A stretch of DNA of 8,187 bases from HXMU1420-2 sp040830545 (GCA_040830545.1 JBFOMB010000079.1:1-8187), one strand, 5' to 3'. Counted from the stretch's first letter, positions 1 through 5,706 are shown. The notes: generated by a model not told the origin, from the letters alone. Numbers and translations are program-made.

Positions 1-744
1 CTGGGCGTTCCGGCCAAGCTGTTTGCCCCTGCCGACTATAACGGCGTGATCCAGGGCCTGCTGGGCGGCACCATCGACATGGCGTGGCTGGGCGCATCGG
101 GCTATGCCAAAACCTTCCTCAGCGATCCCGAAGCGGTTGAACCGGTGCTGGTCAAGGTGAACCTGGACGGCGGCTATGGCTACTACTCGGTCGGGTTTGC
201 CCGCAAGGACAGCGGCATCACCTCGCTCGAAGACATGAAGGGCAAGGCGTTTGGCTTTGGTGACCCGAATTCCACCTCCGGCTACCTGATCCCGTCCATC
301 GAGATCCCCGCCGCCACCGGCTCCACCATGGACAGCGGCGACTATTTTGGTGAGGTGAAATTCACCGGCGGTCACGAGCAGACCATCGTTGCCGTGTTCA
401 ACGGCGACATCGACGGCGGCGTGACCTGGGCCGACGGTCTGGGCGAGTGGGAAGACGGCTATAACTCCGGTGCCCTGCGCCGCGCGGTTGACGCCGGTCT
501 GGTCGACATGAACGAGCTGGTCCAGATCTGGCAGTCCCAGCCGATCCCGGAAGGCCCGGTTGTTCTGCGCAAGGCGCTGCCGGCAGACGTGAAGGAAAAG
601 ATGACCGCGCTGATGGCTGGTCTGGTCGAAAAGGATCAGGACTGTGCCTATGGCGTGATGGCGGGCGAAGCCAAGGGCTTTGAGCCGATTGGCCACGACG
701 CTTACGAAATCATCATCGAAGCACGCAAGCTGAAGTCCAACTAA
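1..744 (+). CDS. phnD: Phosphonate ABC transporter, periplasmic phosphonate-binding protein PhnD (3' part, 5' end outside window)
   Basis: This gene encodes the solute-binding protein that captures phosphonates in the periplasm and delivers them to the PhnE permeases. The reading frame is open from base 1 and ends with TAA at 742-744, leaving 247 residues, so the signal peptide and first part of lobe 1 are missing. The strongest evidence is the DPNSTSGY motif at 262-285. In E. coli PhnD the matching Ser-Thr-Ser segment, at a helix N-terminus, binds the phosphonate group. A GGHEQ segment at 367-381 matches the family's AGHE motif. The upstream YNGVIQGL and DMAWLG segments also fit the phosphate/phosphonate-binding fold, as does a late PIPEGPVVLRK stretch. 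The two permease genes downstream and the C-P lyase genes make phosphonate the likely substrate. A phosphate- or phosphite-preferring homologue (PtxB/PhoD-like) cannot be excluded from sequence alone. Confidence 0.95.
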   Translation: MGVPAKLFAPADYNGVIQGLLGGTIDMAWLGASGYAKTFLSDPEAVEPVLVKVNLDGGYGYYSVGFARKDSGITSLEDMKGKAFGFGDPNSTSGYLIPSIEIPAATGSTMDSGDYFGEVKFTGGHEQTIVAVFNGDIDGGVTWADGLGEWEDGYNSGALRRAVDAGLVDMNELVQIWQSQPIPEGPVVLRKALPADVKEKMTALMAGLVEKDQDCAYGVMAGEAKGFEPIGHDAYEIIIEARKLKSN

Positions 745-762
745 GTTTCGCCAGAAACACCA

Positions 763-791
763 GCGGGGTCCGGCACCAGTCCGGGCCCCGC
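763..791 (+). promoter_or_regulatory. Intercistronic RNA hairpin between phnD and phnE1
   Basis: An 11-base arm at 763-773 pairs with 781-791 around a 7-base loop (774-780). Ten pairs are Watson-Crick, nearly all G-C, and one (769/785) is a G-U wobble. There is no T tract after it, so it is not a classical intrinsic terminator. It starts 18 bases after the phnD stop and ends just before the phnE1 Shine-Dalgarno GGAG at 800-803. In ABC transporter operons such hairpins commonly protect the 3' end of the binding-protein mRNA or partly attenuate transcription, so that binding protein outnumbers permease. That role is inferred here; the pairing is seen directly. Confidence 0.7.
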
Positions 792-810
792 CCTTATCCG
801 GAGCCCCTAC

Positions 811-1680
811 ATGGCCGATCTCACCGCCGCTGCACCCTCGGTGCAGACCGTTCGCGACAGTTACGTTGCGTTGACGAATCGCAGGCGTCTTTACAGCGGG
901 ATCATCCTGGTTGTGTTCGTCGCCCTGTTTGCCGCCGGTTGGCAGACCGCTGATGATCGCAACGCGGGCAGCTTCTGGAACGGGTTTACCCACATATTCG
1001 ACTACCCCGCCGAGGTGCTGTCAGAGGCCAGCGAAAAGCTGGACCAACTGCCCGGGCATATCCTGAATTTCCTTCCGGCGCTGCTGGAAACCATCAACAT
1101 CGCCGCCGCCTCGACCCTGATCGGGTTGCTGGGCGGGACGCTGTTTGCGCTGCTGTCGACGCGCGGCATGGCGCGCTGGCCGCGTCTGATCCCGGTGTTC
1201 CGCCGCATCATGGATGTCTGCCGCGCGATGCCGGAAATCGTGATCGCGCTGGTGCTAATCTTTGTTCTGGGCGGTGGCCCGGTTCCTGCGATGATCGCGA
1301 TTGCGCTGCATACGGTTGGCGCCTTGGGCAAGCTGTTTTCCGAGGTGAACGAAAACGCGTCGCTGAAACCGGTCGAGGGTCTGCAATCGGTTGGGGCGAA
1401 CTGGGCGCAACGCATGTATCTGGGTGTGATCCCGCAGGTTGGCCCGAACTATGTCAGCTACGCGCTGCTGCGGTTTGAAATCAACATCCGCGCCTCTGCG
1501 ATCCTCGGTTTTGTCGGGGCAGGGGGGATCGGGTACGAGCTGCGCAATGCCATGTCCTGGGGCAAGGGCCGCTATGACGAGGCGGCGGCGATCTTCATCC
1601 TGTTGTTTGTCACCATTGTTCTGGTCGACCAGATTTCCAGCCGCCTGCGCGAACGGCTGACCTACGGAGCCACCTCATGA
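811..1680 (+). CDS. phnE1: Phosphonate ABC transporter permease PhnE, first copy
   Basis: This is an inner-membrane permease subunit of the phosphonate importer, 289 residues long and close to the usual PhnE size. Hydrophobic segments lie at about 29-44, 92-116, 142-155, 158-174, 227-241 and 257-273. The cytoplasmic EAA loop, which docks on the ATPase, is at residues 189-209. It starts EGLQSVGA, carries the conserved glycine, and ends GVIPQ. A glycine-rich FVGAGGIGYEL segment after it is typical of the family. The ATG at 811 is supported by GGAG at 800-803, seven bases upstream. The gene ends in ATGA, overlapping the second permease by four bases, so the two are probably translationally coupled and form a PhnE1-PhnE2 heterodimer. 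The ATPase PhnC is not in this window. The phosphonate assignment rests on family resemblance and on neighbouring phnD and C-P lyase genes. Confidence 0.93.
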   Translation: MADLTAAAPSVQTVRDSYVALTNRRRLYSGIILVVFVALFAAGWQTADDRNAGSFWNGFTHIFDYPAEVLSEASEKLDQLPGHILNFLPALLETINIAAASTLIGLLGGTLFALLSTRGMARWPRLIPVFRRIMDVCRAMPEIVIALVLIFVLGGGPVPAMIAIALHTVGALGKLFSEVNENASLKPVEGLQSVGANWAQRMYLGVIPQVGPNYVSYALLRFEINIRASAILGFVGAGGIGYELRNAMSWGKGRYDEAAAIFILLFVTIVLVDQISSRLRERLTYGATS

Positions 1681-3005
1681 GCACCTATGCAACCAATGCC
1701 GGGGTGGATGGCCTCAAGGCTGAAGCCGATCGTCTGTTTCAACGCAAGCGGCTGATGAATTTCGGGCTGCCCGCGCTGGTGCTGGCCTATCTGACCTACA
1801 TCTTCTTTGCTTTCGACGTGCCGGAATTGGTTCAGCGCGCGAATATGGACAATGCAAAGACGTTGGTGGCGGACAGCTACAGCTACAAAACCCATGTCTC
1901 GCGCGACAACCGGTCGGGTGACGTACGCGTCGCCATCGAAGGGGAACGCAAGGGTGCCTATCCCGAAGGTGAAGCGCCGGATTGGGTAGACCTGGGAACC
2001 GACGGTGTCACGGTCATTGATCTGGGTGACGGTCATATCGTGACCTTTGGCGCAGAACAGGTCAGCTATGATATTCCGGGCTATGGCCTGATCACGGCAA
2101 CGCCTGGGCGCAGCGGCGTAAATGCAAGGTTCCCCGCGGGGAACCTGCCGGATTGGATCAATGCGTCGAAGAACAGGGTGGCGATCACGACGGATGCGGG
2201 CCGCTTTACCATCACGCGAAACCGGTCCGAAGTGTTACGGTATTTCACCGGGTGGGAGCTGTTCTGGTTCACGCTCGACAGTCCCTATCATGGCCTGTCG
2301 CCAACACAGGTGCTGGGCAAGGCGTTTTCGGGTGAGGCAGGGGAAATCTGGTCGGACTTCTGGACCAACAAGATGTGGCGGCACAGCGATGTGGCCTGGG
2401 CGATTTTTGAAACCATCCTGATGGCGTTCCTGGGTACAATTGGCGGGGGTCTGGTGGCCTTGCCACTGGCGTTCCTCGCGGCGCGCAACTTCACGCCCTT
2501 CGTGTGGCTGCGGTTCCTGACACGTCGGCTGTTCGACTTTGTCCGTGGGGTGGATGCGCTGATCTGGACCATCGTTCTGGCCCGCGCCTTTGGCCCGGGT
2601 CCGTTGACTGGCGCGCTGGCCATCCTGATCACAGATACCGGGACATTTGGCAAAATCTTCTCCGAAGCGCTGGAGAATGTGGACGAAAAGCAGATCGAGG
2701 GCGTGCAGTCCACCGGTGCAAAGCCGATCCAGCGCTACCGCTTTGGCGTGATCCCGCAGGTGACGCCGGTTCTGTTGTCGCAACTGCTGTATTTCCTGGA
2801 ATCCAACACCCGCAGCGCGACCATCATTGGCGCGATCACAGGTGGCGGAATCGGCCTGATGCTGACGCAGGCCATCATTACCCAGAAAGACTGGGAAGAG
2901 GTCGCCTATTACATCGTTCTGATTGTGCTTATGGTCGTGTTCATGGACTGGTTCTCGGGCTGGTTGCGGCGCAAGCTGATCACGGGTGACGAAGGCGGGC
3001 ACTAG
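1677..3005 (+). CDS. phnE2: Phosphonate ABC transporter permease PhnE, second copy, with large periplasmic insertion
   Basis: This is the second inner-membrane permease, at 442 residues much longer than a standard PhnE of roughly 250-290. The permease core is C-terminal: hydrophobic segments at about 243-268, 293-318, 381-398 and 409-427, with the EAA loop at 340-361 beginning EGVQSTGA and ending GVIPQ. A first membrane segment lies at about 29-46. Between it and the core are some 190 hydrophilic residues, predicted to be periplasmic, holding two similar PDW-containing units (see findings). Long PhnE-like partners are, as I recall, known in alphaproteobacterial two-permease systems such as S. 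meliloti PhoT/PhoE, so the length is probably genuine. The ATG at 1677 overlaps the phnE1 stop and is preceded by GGAG at 1666-1669. The function of the insertion is unknown; contact with PhnD or gating is a guess. Confidence 0.92.
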   Translation: MSTYATNAGVDGLKAEADRLFQRKRLMNFGLPALVLAYLTYIFFAFDVPELVQRANMDNAKTLVADSYSYKTHVSRDNRSGDVRVAIEGERKGAYPEGEAPDWVDLGTDGVTVIDLGDGHIVTFGAEQVSYDIPGYGLITATPGRSGVNARFPAGNLPDWINASKNRVAITTDAGRFTITRNRSEVLRYFTGWELFWFTLDSPYHGLSPTQVLGKAFSGEAGEIWSDFWTNKMWRHSDVAWAIFETILMAFLGTIGGGLVALPLAFLAARNFTPFVWLRFLTRRLFDFVRGVDALIWTIVLARAFGPGPLTGALAILITDTGTFGKIFSEALENVDEKQIEGVQSTGAKPIQRYRFGVIPQVTPVLLSQLLYFLESNTRSATIIGAITGGGIGLMLTQAIITQKDWEEVAYYIVLIVLMVVFMDWFSGWLRRKLITGDEGGH

Positions 3006-3006
3006 G

Positions 3007-3627
3007 ATGCATCAGGACAGGTTGAGCGCGGATGGCCCCCGCGTGCATGACAGCGCGATGGTGGCGAATTCCACGCTGGGCCGGTTCGTGGAGGTCGGGG
3101 CGCAGTCGGTCATCCTGAATTCCGAGATGGGCGACTATTCCTACTGCACGCGGCTGTGTGACATCGCGAATACAAGCGTGGGGAAGTTCTCCAACATTGC
3201 CTCGGGCGTGCGGATCGGGGCGACAGATCACCCGCTGGACCGCGCGTCGCTGCATCACTTCATGTACCGGTCCGAGAAATATTGGGAGGACGCGCCGGAT
3301 GATGCCGCGTTCTTCGAACACCGTGCCTCGCGGCGGGCAAGTATCGGACATGACACATGGTTGGGGCACAACGCACAGGTGAAGCCCGAGGTGACGGTCG
3401 GCCATGGGGCGGTTGTGGCGTCAGGTGCGGTGGTGACTAAGGATGTCGACCCGTACACGATTGTGGCGGGTGTGCCGGCGAAACCCATCCGCACGCGTCT
3501 GGCCACGTCATTGGCGGATCGGCTGATGGCGCTGGCATGGTGGGACTGGTCGCACGAGCAGGTGCGGGATGCGCTGACCGATTTCCGAACGCTGAGTGTT
3601 GAGGCGTTTTTGGAGAAGTACGAGTAG
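3007..3627 (+). CDS. Hexapeptide-repeat (left-handed beta-helix) acyltransferase of phn loci, probable acetyltransferase
   Basis: This 206-residue protein belongs to the xenobiotic/chloramphenicol-type hexapeptide acyltransferases and fits the phn-associated subfamily 'phosphonate metabolism protein, transferase hexapeptide repeat family' (TIGR03308). Hexapeptide turns occupy about residues 14-73 and 112-160. They are interrupted by a loop containing DHPLD, whose His75 matches the catalytic histidine of the XAT family. The beta-helix closes with VTKDVDPYTIVAGVPAKPIR, followed by a C-terminal WWDW helix typical of Vat/XAT enzymes. The likely reaction is acetyl transfer from acetyl-CoA in the cytoplasm, but the acceptor is unknown; an aminophosphonate or a C-P lyase intermediate is a guess. 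The ATG at 3007 comes one base after the phnE2 stop, with GAAGG at 2991-2995. A GTG at 2986 would add seven residues but overlaps phnE2. It is not the GNAT-type PhnO. Confidence 0.88.
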   Translation: MHQDRLSADGPRVHDSAMVANSTLGRFVEVGAQSVILNSEMGDYSYCTRLCDIANTSVGKFSNIASGVRIGATDHPLDRASLHHFMYRSEKYWEDAPDDAAFFEHRASRRASIGHDTWLGHNAQVKPEVTVGHGAVVASGAVVTKDVDPYTIVAGVPAKPIRTRLATSLADRLMALAWWDWSHEQVRDALTDFRTLSVEAFLEKYE

Positions 3628-3730
3628 GTGGGGTAGGGTTCACGGATAGCCGCGTATCGACGGGCCGTGGTGCGGCGATCCGACTTGTCAGTGTTTCACT
3701 TTATGCTGGCCAAATCCGTACATCCTGACT

Positions 3731-3750
3731 GGCTGGCGTCTCGGCCAGCC
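3731..3750. repeat. Inverted repeat, 7-bp perfect stem (possible convergent terminator element)
   Basis: GGCTGGC at 3731-3737 pairs perfectly with GCCAGCC at 3744-3750 around a six-base loop. It lies about 100 bases after the acyltransferase stop. There is no T tract on either strand. A terminator or mRNA-end stabiliser role is inferred from position between convergent genes. Confidence 0.5.
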
Positions 3751-3785
3751 AAATCGCCGTGCCGGGGGACGGCCCGGCCCCTCTC

Positions 3786-3806
3786 GGCGTTTGCAATGCA
3801 AACGCC
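3786..3806. repeat. 21-bp near-perfect palindrome (10-bp arms, 1-base centre)
   Basis: GGCGTTTGCA at 3786-3795 is the exact reverse complement of TGCAAACGCC at 3797-3806, with one central base (3796). As RNA it could form a nine-pair stem with a three-base loop. As DNA it has the dyad symmetry of a protein-binding site. It sits within the palindrome cluster upstream of the phnF 3' end. Whether it is part of a dispersed repeat cannot be judged from a single window. Confidence 0.6.
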
Positions 3807-3820
3807 TGCCGGTCGATGGA

Positions 3821-3862
3821 TGCGCGGCGGCCTTCGGCCTTGATTCCGCGCAAGCGTGAATC
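3821..3862. repeat. Overlapping inverted repeats abutting the phnF stop codon
   Basis: Two mutually exclusive hairpins can be drawn. One pairs TGCGCGG (3821-3827) with CCGCGCA (3846-3852) and encloses a small GGCC-TTC-GGCC hairpin. The other pairs 3842-3849 with 3854-3862, with a GCAA tetraloop at 3850-3853 and one bulged T at 3857; its outer arms are GATTC and GAATC. The second ends directly at the base next to the phnF stop (CTA at 3863-3865 on the plus strand). It would therefore form at the 3' end of the phnF transcript and could serve as a weak terminator or RNA-end stabiliser, although no T tract follows. Confidence 0.5.
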
Positions 3863-4576
3863 CTACCCCGACCCATCCAGAGTCAACGTCACCCTGTCCC
3901 CGGCGAACCATGTACGCCCGAACTCCACCGGCACCCCATCGGGGTCCACGTTGATGCTGCTGGTGCGCAGGATCGGCGCGCCTTCGGGTACCAACAAGTG
4001 TTGCGCCTGCGTCGAGTTCGCCAGCTTTGCCGTGATCCGCGTGCTGAGCCGGGTGTAGTCGGCGATCCCGCAGATCTTCAGTGCCTCGGTCACGGACGCG
4101 GTCTGTTCCAGCGCCTGGGGCATGCCCGGCAGGCGATCCGCCGGAAAGGCGCTGTTGAAAACTGAAATCGCCTGCCCATCGGCGAGCGACAACCCGTCAT
4201 AGACATGGACCAGCGCGCCCTCGTCCAGCGCCAGCGCCTCGGCCTCGCGCCGGTCGGCAGAGCGGGTTTCGATGCCCAGGATTTTCTTCGCAGGCGTTTG
4301 CCCGCCCGCCGCGATGTTCTGATGGAACCGCACCCGTTTTCCGATGGCGTAGTCGGTGGGTTGCGCAGTCACAAACACCCCTGCACCGCGTTTGGAATGC
4401 ACCAGCCCCTGTTCCGCCAGTGCTGCAATCGCCCGGCGCACCGTGTGCCGGTTCACCCCGAATTTGGCCGCCAGCTGCGCCTCGGTCGGGAGCTGATCGC
4501 CGGTCTGATACCGCCCCTCAGCAACGTCAGCGGTCAGGGTCAGCGCGATGGACTTCCACAAGGCGGTACGCGGCAT
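3863..4576 (-). CDS. phnF: Phosphonate operon transcriptional repressor PhnF (GntR family, HutC type)
   Basis: This 237-residue regulator has the two-domain plan of HutC-type GntR proteins. A winged helix-turn-helix spans about residues 5-70, with GDQLPTEAQLAAKFGVNR leading into the recognition helix around 42-53 and a KRGAGVFV wing. A UTRA ligand-binding domain covers about 90-232 and ends with VPVEFGRTWFAGDRV, a hallmark of that domain. UTRA domains bind small effectors, here plausibly phosphate, a phosphonate or a C-P lyase intermediate. Its divergent position next to phnG supports the PhnF assignment. The ATG at 4574-4576 (complement) is the only reasonable start, because an in-frame TGA lies five codons upstream and none of the codons between can serve as a start; the ribosome site is weak (GGTGA, somewhat distant). 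The gene converges on the acyltransferase gene. Repression of both phnF and phnG is inferred from the operator-like repeats between them. Confidence 0.93.
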   Translation of the reverse strand: MPRTALWKSIALTLTADVAEGRYQTGDQLPTEAQLAAKFGVNRHTVRRAIAALAEQGLVHSKRGAGVFVTAQPTDYAIGKRVRFHQNIAAGGQTPAKKILGIETRSADRREAEALALDEGALVHVYDGLSLADGQAISVFNSAFPADRLPGMPQALEQTASVTEALKICGIADYTRLSTRITAKLANSTQAQHLLVPEGAPILRTSSINVDPDGVPVEFGRTWFAGDRVTLTLDGSG

Positions 4577-4592
4577 GTCATCAAACTTTCAC
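4575..4592 (+). promoter_or_regulatory. Candidate Pho box (PhoB site)
   Basis: ATGTCAT at 4575-4581 and CTTTCAC at 4586-4592 are separated by four bases. This matches the Pho box plan of two CTGTCAT heptamers with 11-base periodicity; they fit at 6 of 7 and 5 of 7 positions. Control of phn genes by phosphate starvation through PhoB is well established. Against it, the site overlaps the phnF start codon and lies about 34 bases before the best rightward -10 candidate, rather than the usual ~10. Confidence 0.35.
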
Positions 4593-4603
4593 CAAGTTCA
4601 GGA

Positions 4604-4632
4604 TTGCGGCCTGCGGGCAGGCGGGTTAGTAT
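4604..4632 (+). promoter_or_regulatory. Candidate rightward promoter for phnGHIJ-NIPSNAP-phnK
   Basis: A -35-like TTGCGG at 4604-4609 and a -10-like TAGTAT at 4627-4632 are spaced by 17 bases. The match is modest (3 of 6 and 4 of 6 to the E. coli consensus), which is common for an activated or repressed alphaproteobacterial promoter. Transcription would start near 4639, inside the operator-like repeat, so a bound repressor would block it. A second -10-like TATAGT at 4644-4649 has no convincing -35. Confidence 0.35.
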
Positions 4633-4648
4633 TTGTCTAGTTGTATAG
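4633..4648. promoter_or_regulatory. Tandem operator-like repeat, probable PhnF binding site
   Basis: TTGTCTAG (4633-4640) and TTGTATAG (4641-4648) are adjacent direct repeats differing at one base. Each matches the YGTMTAK half-site known for HutC-type GntR regulators, the family to which PhnF belongs; mycobacterial PhnF recognises a related GTATAGAC-containing site. The repeat lies between the divergent genes and overlaps the leftward -10 and the predicted rightward start, as expected for autoregulation plus operon repression. The repeat is seen directly; binding by PhnF is inferred. Confidence 0.55.
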
Positions 4649-4670
4649 TAATGCTCAACAGCTTTGCCAA
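4642..4670 (-). promoter_or_regulatory. Candidate leftward promoter for phnF
   Basis: On the minus strand a -35 hexamer TTGGCA (4670 down to 4665) and a -10 hexamer TATACA (4647 down to 4642) are separated by exactly 17 bases. They match the sigma-70 consensus at 5 of 6 and 4 of 6 positions. Transcription would start near 4635, giving phnF a leader of about 58 bases. The -10 lies within the tandem operator-like repeat, consistent with negative autoregulation. Confidence 0.45.
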
Positions 4671-4677
4671 GACCCTG

Positions 4678-5136
4678 ATGGAGGCGGCCCTGGAAAACCT
4701 CGCGACAGACAGACAGCAATGGATGGGGCTACTGGCCCGGTCCCGGGAAACTGACCTTTTGGGTTTGTGGCAGGCTTATGGGGCCGCGCCGGACTATTCC
4801 TGGCTCCGCGCGCCCGAAACTGGTGGTGTGATGGTGCGGGGGCGTATGGGGGGCAGCGGTGCGCCGTTCAATATGGGAGAGATGACTGTGACCCGGTGCA
4901 GCCTGACATTGGCGCAGGGTGCGGTTGGACATGCCTATGTGCAGGGCCGCAGCAAGGCCAAGGCAGAGGCGGCTGCGCTGATCGACGCGCTGATGCAGAC
5001 AGATCAGGCGGACGCGGTGCAGCAGGCGGTTCTGACCCCGCTGCAAACGCAGGAAACAGACCGGAAATCGACCCGCGCGCGCAAGGCTGCCGCGACCAAG
5101 GTGGATTTCTTCACACTGGCGCGGGGGGAAGACTGA
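4678..5136 (+). CDS. phnG: Phosphonate C-P lyase system protein PhnG
   Basis: PhnG is a small subunit of the cytoplasmic C-P lyase core complex (G2H2I2J2). With PhnH and PhnI it supports transfer of phosphonate onto the ribose of a purine nucleotide. Recognisable family segments are RQQWMGLLARS near the N-terminus, RAPETGGVMVRGRMGGSG at about 44-61, a GHAYVQGRSKAKAEAAALIDAL block at about 84-105, and KVDFFTLARGED at the C-terminus, all with clear counterparts in E. coli PhnG. The start is uncertain. ATG 4678 gives 152 residues, close to the E. coli protein (150), but has no good ribosome site upstream. ATG 4651 and TTG 4633 are in frame but fall at or within the operator/promoter region. CTG 4690 follows a GGAGG at 4680-4684 and lines up with the E. 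coli N-terminus. The stop overlaps the phnH start by one base. Confidence 0.93.
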   Translation: MEAALENLATDRQQWMGLLARSRETDLLGLWQAYGAAPDYSWLRAPETGGVMVRGRMGGSGAPFNMGEMTVTRCSLTLAQGAVGHAYVQGRSKAKAEAAALIDALMQTDQADAVQQAVLTPLQTQETDRKSTRARKAAATKVDFFTLARGED

Positions 5137-5705
5137 TGCAGACCGAAGCGTTGCGGGGCGGGTTTGCCAATCAACCGGTGGAGGCCGCTTTTGCCTTTCG
5201 CGCCGCCATGACGGCCATGGCGCGTCCCGGCACGGTGCAGGACATTTCCGGGGCTGAGCCGCCCGCGCCCCTTTCGGTGGCAGCGGGTACGTTGATCCTG
5301 ACGTTGTGTGATCCGGAAACCGGATTGGCCCTGTGTGGGGCCTGTGACACGCAGGCGGTGCGGGATTGGGTGGCGTTCCATACCGGTGCGTCGATTGTGA
5401 CACCGGACCGGGCGGATTTCGCCGTGGGCGACTGGGCGGCATTGCAGCCAATCACAGGTTTTCGGATCGGCACGCCGGAATACCCAGACCGTTCGGCCAC
5501 GCTGATTGTCGAAATGGACGCATTGCGCAACGAGGGCGCGATTCTGAGCGGTCCCGGCATCCGCGACACCGCGCGGCTGGCCCTGCCGGACGCAGCGGCC
5601 ATGGCGCGCAACGGGATGCTCTACCCGTTGGGGCTGGATTTCTACCTGACATCGGGTGCGCAGGTGGCCGCCGTGCCGCGCAGCACCCGGATCGAGGAGG
5701 GCTGA
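5136..5705 (+). CDS. phnH: Phosphonate C-P lyase system protein PhnH
   Basis: PhnH is a subunit of the C-P lyase core complex. It has a PLP-transferase-like fold without the cofactor and acts structurally with PhnG and PhnI in nucleotide-phosphonate formation. The protein has 189 residues, against 194 in E. coli. Conserved landmarks are FRAAMTAMARPG (21-32), LILTLCDPET (53-62), FHTGA (81-85), ATLIVE (121-126), SGPGI (138-142) and YPLGLDFYLTSG (163-174), ending in VPRSTRIEE. The ATG at 5136 shares its first base with the last base of the phnG stop (TGATG), a typical arrangement for re-initiating ribosomes, and a purine-rich GGGGGGAAG stretch precedes it. A second reading frame with long open extension upstream overlaps phnG and is not part of this gene. 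Confidence 0.94.
   Translation: MQTEALRGGFANQPVEAAFAFRAAMTAMARPGTVQDISGAEPPAPLSVAAGTLILTLCDPETGLALCGACDTQAVRDWVAFHTGASIVTPDRADFAVGDWAALQPITGFRIGTPEYPDRSATLIVEMDALRNEGAILSGPGIRDTARLALPDAAAMARNGMLYPLGLDFYLTSGAQVAAVPRSTRIEEG
5694..5700 (+). promoter_or_regulatory. Strong ribosome binding site fixing the phnI start
   Basis: GAGGAGG lies six bases before the ATG at 5707, inside the end of phnH. It decides for this ATG over an in-frame GTG at 5656 that would overlap phnH by about 50 bases. Confidence 0.8.
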
Positions 5706-5706
5706 T

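Larger units (their letters stand above)
3628..3862. other. Gene-free convergent intergenic region rich in palindromes
   Basis: These 235 bases separate the transporter/acyltransferase block from the convergent phnF gene. I see no credible coding frame. The first ~100 bases (3628-3730) show no strong structure. The rest (3731-3862) holds a nearly continuous series of inverted repeats, three of which are listed separately; a fourth, GCCGGG/CCCGGC, lies at 3761-3778. No T-rich tract follows any of them on either strand, so no textbook intrinsic terminator is visible. The region may act as a bidirectional transcription barrier or be a dispersed palindromic element. Confidence 0.6.

Noticed and set aside
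2235..3002. Open frame of 255 codons on the minus strand opposite phnE2
   Set aside because: It is antisense to the conserved permease core of phnE2 with the EAA loop; the product is rich in Gln, His and Arg without domain features.
2986..3006. GTG start seven codons upstream for the acyltransferase
   Set aside because: It would overlap the phnE2 end by 20 bases; the ATG at 3007 has a suitable purine-rich site upstream and fits the operon spacing better.
3007..3627. Naming the acyltransferase PhnO
   Set aside because: PhnO is a GNAT-fold acetyltransferase; this protein has hexapeptide repeats and a Vat/XAT-type C-terminus, so the symbol would be wrong.
3685..3702. Second Pho-box-like sequence (TTGTCAG followed by TTTCAC)
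   Set aside because: The spacing between the half-sites is about 8 rather than 11 bases, the matches are poor, and no rightward gene starts downstream.
5656..5706. GTG start 17 codons upstream for phnI
   Set aside because: It overlaps phnH coding sequence, and the GAGGAGG at 5694-5700 points clearly to the ATG at 5707, whose product begins MYVAVKGGERA as in the family.
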